From the NCBI RefSeq assembly GCF_000282535.1, contig NZ_AKJC01000006.1, forward strand, positions 1 to 46,355: 46,355 nucleotides of DNA, read 5' to 3'. The DNA is from Pseudomonas sp. GM84. Its GTDB lineage: Bacteria > Pseudomonadota > Gammaproteobacteria > Pseudomonadales > Pseudomonadaceae. The notes beneath the pieces are model-generated. The model did not search any database, had not been told where the DNA came from, and was given only the letters and a program-made list of their open reading frames with translations. Below, piece by piece: positions 42,507 to 46,355 of the stretch (position 1 is the first letter of the stretch; each line of letters opens with the position of its first letter). The translations under genes and the position numbers were made by a program.

Positions 42507-43826
42507 ATGACCTTCGCAACCACCGCCATGCCCATGCGGCGCCGCTTCAGCGCGCTGATGGAATACGAAATCGGCGTTATCCCACTGCCCTACTTTCTCG
42601 CGATCGCTCTGAGCGTGTTCGCCTCGGCGCACCTGGGCTACCTGCCCAAAAGCATGATCGGCGGCCTGGCCGTGATCATGACCCTGGGCATGCTGCTCGG
42701 CCAGGCCGGCCAGCGCCTGCCGCTGCTCCGGGACATCGGCGGCGGCGCCATCCTCTGCCTGCTGCTGCCGTCGGTGCTGGTGTACTACGGTTTCTTCGGC
42801 AGCACGACCCTCGACGCCACCAAGATGCTGATGAAGGATGCCAACTTCCTCTACTTCGTCATCGCAAGCCTTGTGGTCGGCAGCATCCTGGGGATGAATC
42901 GGACCATCCTGGTGCAAGGCATGCTGCGCATGTTCGTGCCACTGGTCATTGGCACCCTGGCCGCGGTGCTGGCTGGCCTCGCGGTTGGCCTGTGTTTCGG
43001 CTACAGCGTGCACCACACTTTCTTCTACATCATCGTGCCGATCATCGGCGGCGGTATCGGCGAGGGCATCCTGCCGCTGTCGCTGGCCTATGCGCACATC
43101 CTCGGCGGCGCGCCCGAACAGTATGTGGCGCAACTGGTGCCGGCCGCCGTGGTGGGCAATATCGTCGCGATCATCTGCGCCGGCGCCCTCTCCCGCCTGG
43201 CTGTGCGCAAACCGCAATTCAGCGGTGACGGCCAGCTGATTCGCGCCCGTGCCGAGAACGACCTGTTTCGCGAGGCGCCCGAGGACGACAGCGCCATCGA
43301 CTTTCGCTACATGGGCGCCGGCGTGCTGCTGATCTGCACCTTCTTCGTGCTCGGCGGCCTGCTGGAGAAACTGGTGCATATCCCGGGGCCGGTGATGATG
43401 ATTCTGGTCGCGGTCCTGTGCAAATACCTGCGGGTGCTGCCCGAGCGCCTGGAGCAAGGCAGCAAGCGCTTCTACAAGCTGATTTCCACTGCGTTCATCT
43501 GGCCGGTGATGATCGGCCTAGGGATGCTGTACGTGCCGCTCGACAGCGTGGCGAGCGTGTTCTCGGTCGGCTACGTGCTGGTGTGCGCCTCGGTGGTGCT
43601 GGCGATGACGGTCGCCGGTTTTCTGGTAGGCAACCTGCTGAAGATGTTCCCCATCGAATCGGCCATCGTCACCTGCTGCCACAGCGGCTTGGGCGGCACC
43701 GGCGATGTGGCGATCCTGTCGGCGTGCAACCGCATGGGCCTGATGCCCTTCGCGCAGATCTCCACCCGCATCGGCGGGGCCTCGACGGTGATTGGGGCCA
43801 CGCTGCTGCTGGGAGCGCTCAGCTGA
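42507..43826 (+). CDS. 2-hydroxycarboxylate transporter (2HCT/CitS family)
   Basis: A 439-residue sodium symporter of the 2HCT family with about 11 membrane segments. Both GGxG re-entrant motifs are visible: GGGIGEGILPLSLAYA in the first half and GLGGTGDVAILSACNRMGL in the second. Known members carry citrate, malate, lactate or citramalate-like 2-hydroxy acids. AGAGGA lies before the ATG. With the leuCD-like dehydratase and LysR it forms a small catabolic cluster for a hydroxy or methyl-branched dicarboxylate. Confidence 0.93.
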   Translation: MTFATTAMPMRRRFSALMEYEIGVIPLPYFLAIALSVFASAHLGYLPKSMIGGLAVIMTLGMLLGQAGQRLPLLRDIGGGAILCLLLPSVLVYYGFFGSTTLDATKMLMKDANFLYFVIASLVVGSILGMNRTILVQGMLRMFVPLVIGTLAAVLAGLAVGLCFGYSVHHTFFYIIVPIIGGGIGEGILPLSLAYAHILGGAPEQYVAQLVPAAVVGNIVAIICAGALSRLAVRKPQFSGDGQLIRARAENDLFREAPEDDSAIDFRYMGAGVLLICTFFVLGGLLEKLVHIPGPVMMILVAVLCKYLRVLPERLEQGSKRFYKLISTAFIWPVMIGLGMLYVPLDSVASVFSVGYVLVCASVVLAMTVAGFLVGNLLKMFPIESAIVTCCHSGLGGTGDVAILSACNRMGLMPFAQISTRIGGASTVIGATLLLGALS

Positions 43827-43869
43827 GGTGGCAGCAATTGCTACATAAGGTTTCATTCACGGCTGAACT

Positions 43870-43926
43870 GCCTGGATAGCCTGTGCGGTTGTGCCGACTT
43901 GGGTCGGCACGTTCGAAACCCCAGGC
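43870..43926. other. Nested inverted repeat, candidate structured RNA element
   Basis: GTGCCGAC-TTGG-GTCGGCAC is a perfect 8-bp hairpin at 43891-43910. Outside it GGTT pairs with AACC and GCCTGG with CCAGGC, giving a nested stem of about 57 nt. There is no T-run, so it is not a standard terminator. The gap 43827-44128 contains nothing else I can define. Confidence 0.45.
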
Positions 43927-44128
43927 CGTCGGGGCTCCGACCCGGAATCTACGTTAACGAATAGATACAACTATTGAGGAGTTTTGTAGGACGTTTTTCT
44001 TGTGACTGTAGGAAAAAACCAGAGAACTTACCTTTCCTGTATGTAAGCCCAGTTTGTTCAGGGTATTCGAGCTGGTACGGTCCGCTTTTCCTACAACGGC
44101 ATGGATGCCTTCTGTGCATGAGAAACAT

Positions 44129-44314
44129 ATGGACACATACACGGCCTCTGCCCTCAAGCTGCAAAAAACCTTGCTCACGTTGCGTCAGACACGGGATCGC
44201 TTGAGGGCCGCGGGCAACGTAGAAGAAGCGGATGAGCTTGCCCTCAAGATTGCGCGCGTCGAAGAAACCCTGGCGGCCATGTCGCCAGCGCTGAGATCAC
44301 CCACCTTGCAGTGA
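44129..44314 (+). CDS. Small coiled-coil protein, unknown
   Basis: A 61-residue, mostly helical protein (LKLQKTLLTLRQTRDRL, EEADELALKIARVEETL) with a heptad-like Leu pattern. Not recognised. The ATG at 44129 is chosen because the frame upstream is Cys/Trp-rich and unlikely coding; GAGAAA is a weak ribosome site. It lies alone between the transporter gene and the convergent MFS gene. Confidence 0.5.
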   Translation: MDTYTASALKLQKTLLTLRQTRDRLRAAGNVEEADELALKIARVEETLAAMSPALRSPTLQ

Positions 44315-44359
44315 AAACCTGCAGGGGCGGCAGCACTGCCAGCCCCTGCAAAGCTCCGA

Positions 44360-45619
44360 TCAGGCCAATGCCTCGGCCTGCTGTTGGTCGGCGCGGCGTT
44401 TCACCCTGCGCTGCAACAGCCCGGACACCCCGAAGCCCACCACTGCCAGTACGCTCATCAGGCTGAACACGTAGGTGTATCCCAGCTCACCCGGGTAACG
44501 GTCGAGCAGCGAGCCGTAGATCACGTAGGCGAACATCCCGGGTGCATAACCGATCAGGCAACCAATGCCGAACGCAGACCCGGTGATACGCGAAGGAATG
44601 CCCACTTCGCTCATTGGCGCCCAGAACACGCCGCGCATGGTAAACACCACCAGGGCGAAGGTCAGCGTGGCGGCCATGCCGGCATAGATGAAGCTCTCCT
44701 GGCGTGGGATGTTGAGGATGATCAGCATCAGCGGCACCAATGCCAGAAACGCCCATTTCAGGTAGCGGCTGGAGCTCTTCAGGACCTTGTCGGCAATGTA
44801 GCCACCGGCCGGCCCACCGAGCACCTTGAGGAAGTACTGGTTGATGATGCCGTAGGCCCCGACCAGCGCCACTGGCAGGTGGTACATGTCTTTGAGGTAA
44901 GGAATGAAATAGGTCAGGCCGCAATACACGATGTAGACCATGAATACGTTCAGGCTCACCAGCCAGATCCCTGGGGAACGTACCGCTTCGAGCAAGCCTT
45001 TGCCGCCGATCGGTTCACGGGTGGCCGTCGTCTGTGGGTCGCCCTTGAGCAGGAACAGGGTGAGCACGCCAACCCCGATATCGATCGCCGAATAGAACAG
45101 GATCGCAGTCTTGAGCCCCAGAGCGCCGGAGCCCAGGGCAACGAACAGGCCCAGTGCGCAGAAGGCCACCAGCGTATCGACCACCCCGCGTCCGCCTTCA
45201 AGGAAGCCGAACATGCGGCTCTGTTCATTGTCGTTGCCAAGGTTACGGATAGCCTTGAGCAGGGACGGCCAGAACAGGCAGTCGGCACACACCGCCAGCA
45301 GGCTGAACACCACCAACTGCTGGTTGAAGCCGGGGAAGCTGGCCAGATAGATGCCCAGCCCACCGGCCCCGATCAGCCCCAGCGGAATCAACCGGCGGGT
45401 TTCGAAGCGATCCGCGAGGAAGCCGCCCAGCACGAACAACGCCGTGGCGACGATGGCGTTGGCACTGAGCAGCGTACCGATCTGGGTATGGCTCAGGCCC
45501 ATGTGCTCTTGCATGGGGATGTAGAAGGCATCCTTGAGGTTGGCCAGCTTGTAGATGGTGCCACCGCCAAGGACGAGGACCAGAAAGCGCAGCCACTTGG
45601 CTTTAGCCGGTGCTGTCAT
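44360..45619 (-). CDS. MFS transporter, probably sugar or glycoside uptake
   Basis: A 419-residue major facilitator with 12 helices. LGGGTIYKLANLKDAFYIPM, GLSHTQIGTLLSANAIVA and GGFLADRFETRRLIPLG (the loop 2-3 motif with DRF) are visible. The gene lies 58 bp downstream of a sugar isomerase/epimerase gene with which it probably forms an operon, so a sugar or polyol uptake role is likely. The ATG at 45619 is the start of the first amphipathic stretch; the Trp-rich upstream frame is not coding. Confidence 0.85.
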   Translation of the reverse strand: MTAPAKAKWLRFLVLVLGGGTIYKLANLKDAFYIPMQEHMGLSHTQIGTLLSANAIVATALFVLGGFLADRFETRRLIPLGLIGAGGLGIYLASFPGFNQQLVVFSLLAVCADCLFWPSLLKAIRNLGNDNEQSRMFGFLEGGRGVVDTLVAFCALGLFVALGSGALGLKTAILFYSAIDIGVGVLTLFLLKGDPQTTATREPIGGKGLLEAVRSPGIWLVSLNVFMVYIVYCGLTYFIPYLKDMYHLPVALVGAYGIINQYFLKVLGGPAGGYIADKVLKSSSRYLKWAFLALVPLMLIILNIPRQESFIYAGMAATLTFALVVFTMRGVFWAPMSEVGIPSRITGSAFGIGCLIGYAPGMFAYVIYGSLLDRYPGELGYTYVFSLMSVLAVVGFGVSGLLQRRVKRRADQQQAEALA

Positions 45620-45677
45620 TGTTGTTCTCCACAGTTTCCGGGGTATGGGCGCCGTCGCGACGGCGGGTCGGGTGTGC

Positions 45678-46355
45678 TCAGTGGTCGGCCAGGGCCAGTT
45701 CGGCCAGCAGTCGCAATTCGCCCAGCAGGCCACGCAGGTAGCGCACCTGGTTGTTGGCCCAGCGGTGTTCGTCGGTGAGCATGCGCTCCAGGCTGTAACC
45801 TGACGGCAGCAGGGTTTCGCTCATCTCGCGATAGGGAATGAAGGGATCGCTCGCCTCGCCTGTCTGGCGGAAGGCCGGTGCGATGTAGTGGTTCTCCTGT
45901 TCGAGGATGAAGGCCACCACCTGGGGGCTTTGCTCGCCGAGCAACAGCAGTTCCAGCAGCATGCGCGCGCTGGGCAGTTGGTCTTCGGCGCTGCCCTGCA
46001 GTACACCGTAATGGCCAAAGCCGTTGGCTTCGGGCACCACGCGCACACCCTTGAGGTGCACCTGGCGAATGAACGGTGCGAGGTTGGCCAAGGCCGGCAG
46101 CGGCTGTTCGCAGGCGTTGATCATGTTGCCGAAATCGAACAGCGCGTTCAGCCGCGGGTGCCCTACCCGGCGCAGCAAGGTGGCGATCTCGTCGCTCTTG
46201 AGTTCTTCGTGCTGCTCGAAGTCGAAGTGCAGGTCGTGCTCATCGGCGAGCCGTGCCAGGCGCCGCAGGTCGTCCTCGATGATGCCCATCACCCGCGACA
46301 GGTGCCCTTCGTAGCGCGAGTAGACGCGGATGTTGCGGCTGGAATTCACCACCGC
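45678..46355 (-). CDS. Sugar-phosphate isomerase/epimerase-type TIM-barrel protein (5' end cut off)
   Basis: At least 225 codons of a TIM-barrel protein whose N-terminus lies outside the window. The visible part has LHFDFEQHEELKSDEIATLL (metal-binding Glu of the AP-endonuclease-2/xylose-isomerase-like fold), NALFDFGNMINACEQPLP with the Asp, and APFIRQVHLKGVRVV with the His of the third site. It precedes an MFS gene in the same direction. Reaction unknown. Confidence 0.75.
   Translation of the reverse strand, partial: AVVNSSRNIRVYSRYEGHLSRVMGIIEDDLRRLARLADEHDLHFDFEQHEELKSDEIATLLRRVGHPRLNALFDFGNMINACEQPLPALANLAPFIRQVHLKGVRVVPEANGFGHYGVLQGSAEDQLPSARMLLELLLLGEQSPQVVAFILEQENHYIAPAFRQTGEASDPFIPYREMSETLLPSGYSLERMLTDEHRWANNQVRYLRGLLGELRLLAELALADH

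Overview
The window looks like chromosomal DNA of a Pseudomonas of the P. putida group. This rests on high-GC coding with strong third-position bias, REP-type inverted repeats of the GTGGGAGCGGGCTTGCC type, a modABC / topoisomerase IB / CsrA-family order that I associate with P. putida, many LysR regulators and a DUF1654-type protein. No database was searched, so species-level placement is inference.

Left part (0-8.6 kb): a molybdate importer (modABC) behind a ModE-like box, a type IB topoisomerase and an RsmE-like CsrA protein, then a leftward three-gene operon of PAS histidine kinase, two-domain KaiC-like ATPase and stand-alone receiver. After this come a small membrane protein, tRNA-Leu(UAA) with its own promoter and terminator, a DoxX protein and a very acidic 62-residue protein.

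SOS islet (8.6-11.1 kb): a self-cleaving S24/HTH repressor with an operator just before its start, a DUF1654 gene behind a clear LexA box, and a leaderless polysaccharide lyase family 7 (PL7)-like gene. The PL7 promoter (TTGACA-N16-TATGAT) is covered by three 14-bp operators spaced exactly 24 bp apart. This is a phage-type switch with no phage around it, and is the best candidate for an undescribed system. The islet ends at a terminator and a collapsed copy of the tRNA-Cys 3' region.

Middle (11.1-25.8 kb): a small membrane protein, REP pair, NylB/beta-lactamase-like hydrolase with divergent LysR, DJ-1/Hsp31-like protein, LysR with divergent MFS exporter, and then a purine-catabolic operon (NCS2 permease, amidohydrolase, XdhA, XdhB, CDA-fold deaminase) divergent from a LysR gene. 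An intact tRNA-Cys(GCA) closes the block. Its 3' end and terminator repeat at 11.0 kb, so the block could be an old insertion.

Right part (25.9-46.4 kb): sohB; a histidine phosphatase / SCP2 / phosphotransferase / SDR series; a methyltransferase; small envelope proteins including a His/Asp-rich lipoprotein and a glycine-zipper protein; two membrane diguanylate cyclases (one with, one without an I-site); an SLC13-type permease; a TSUP permease; a LysR gene; a 27-residue membrane peptide; a leuCD-like hydro-lyase pair grouped with a LysR gene and a 2-hydroxycarboxylate transporter; and an MFS transporter with a sugar isomerase/epimerase gene cut by the window edge. The common theme is accessory catabolism, each transporter/enzyme group having its own regulator.
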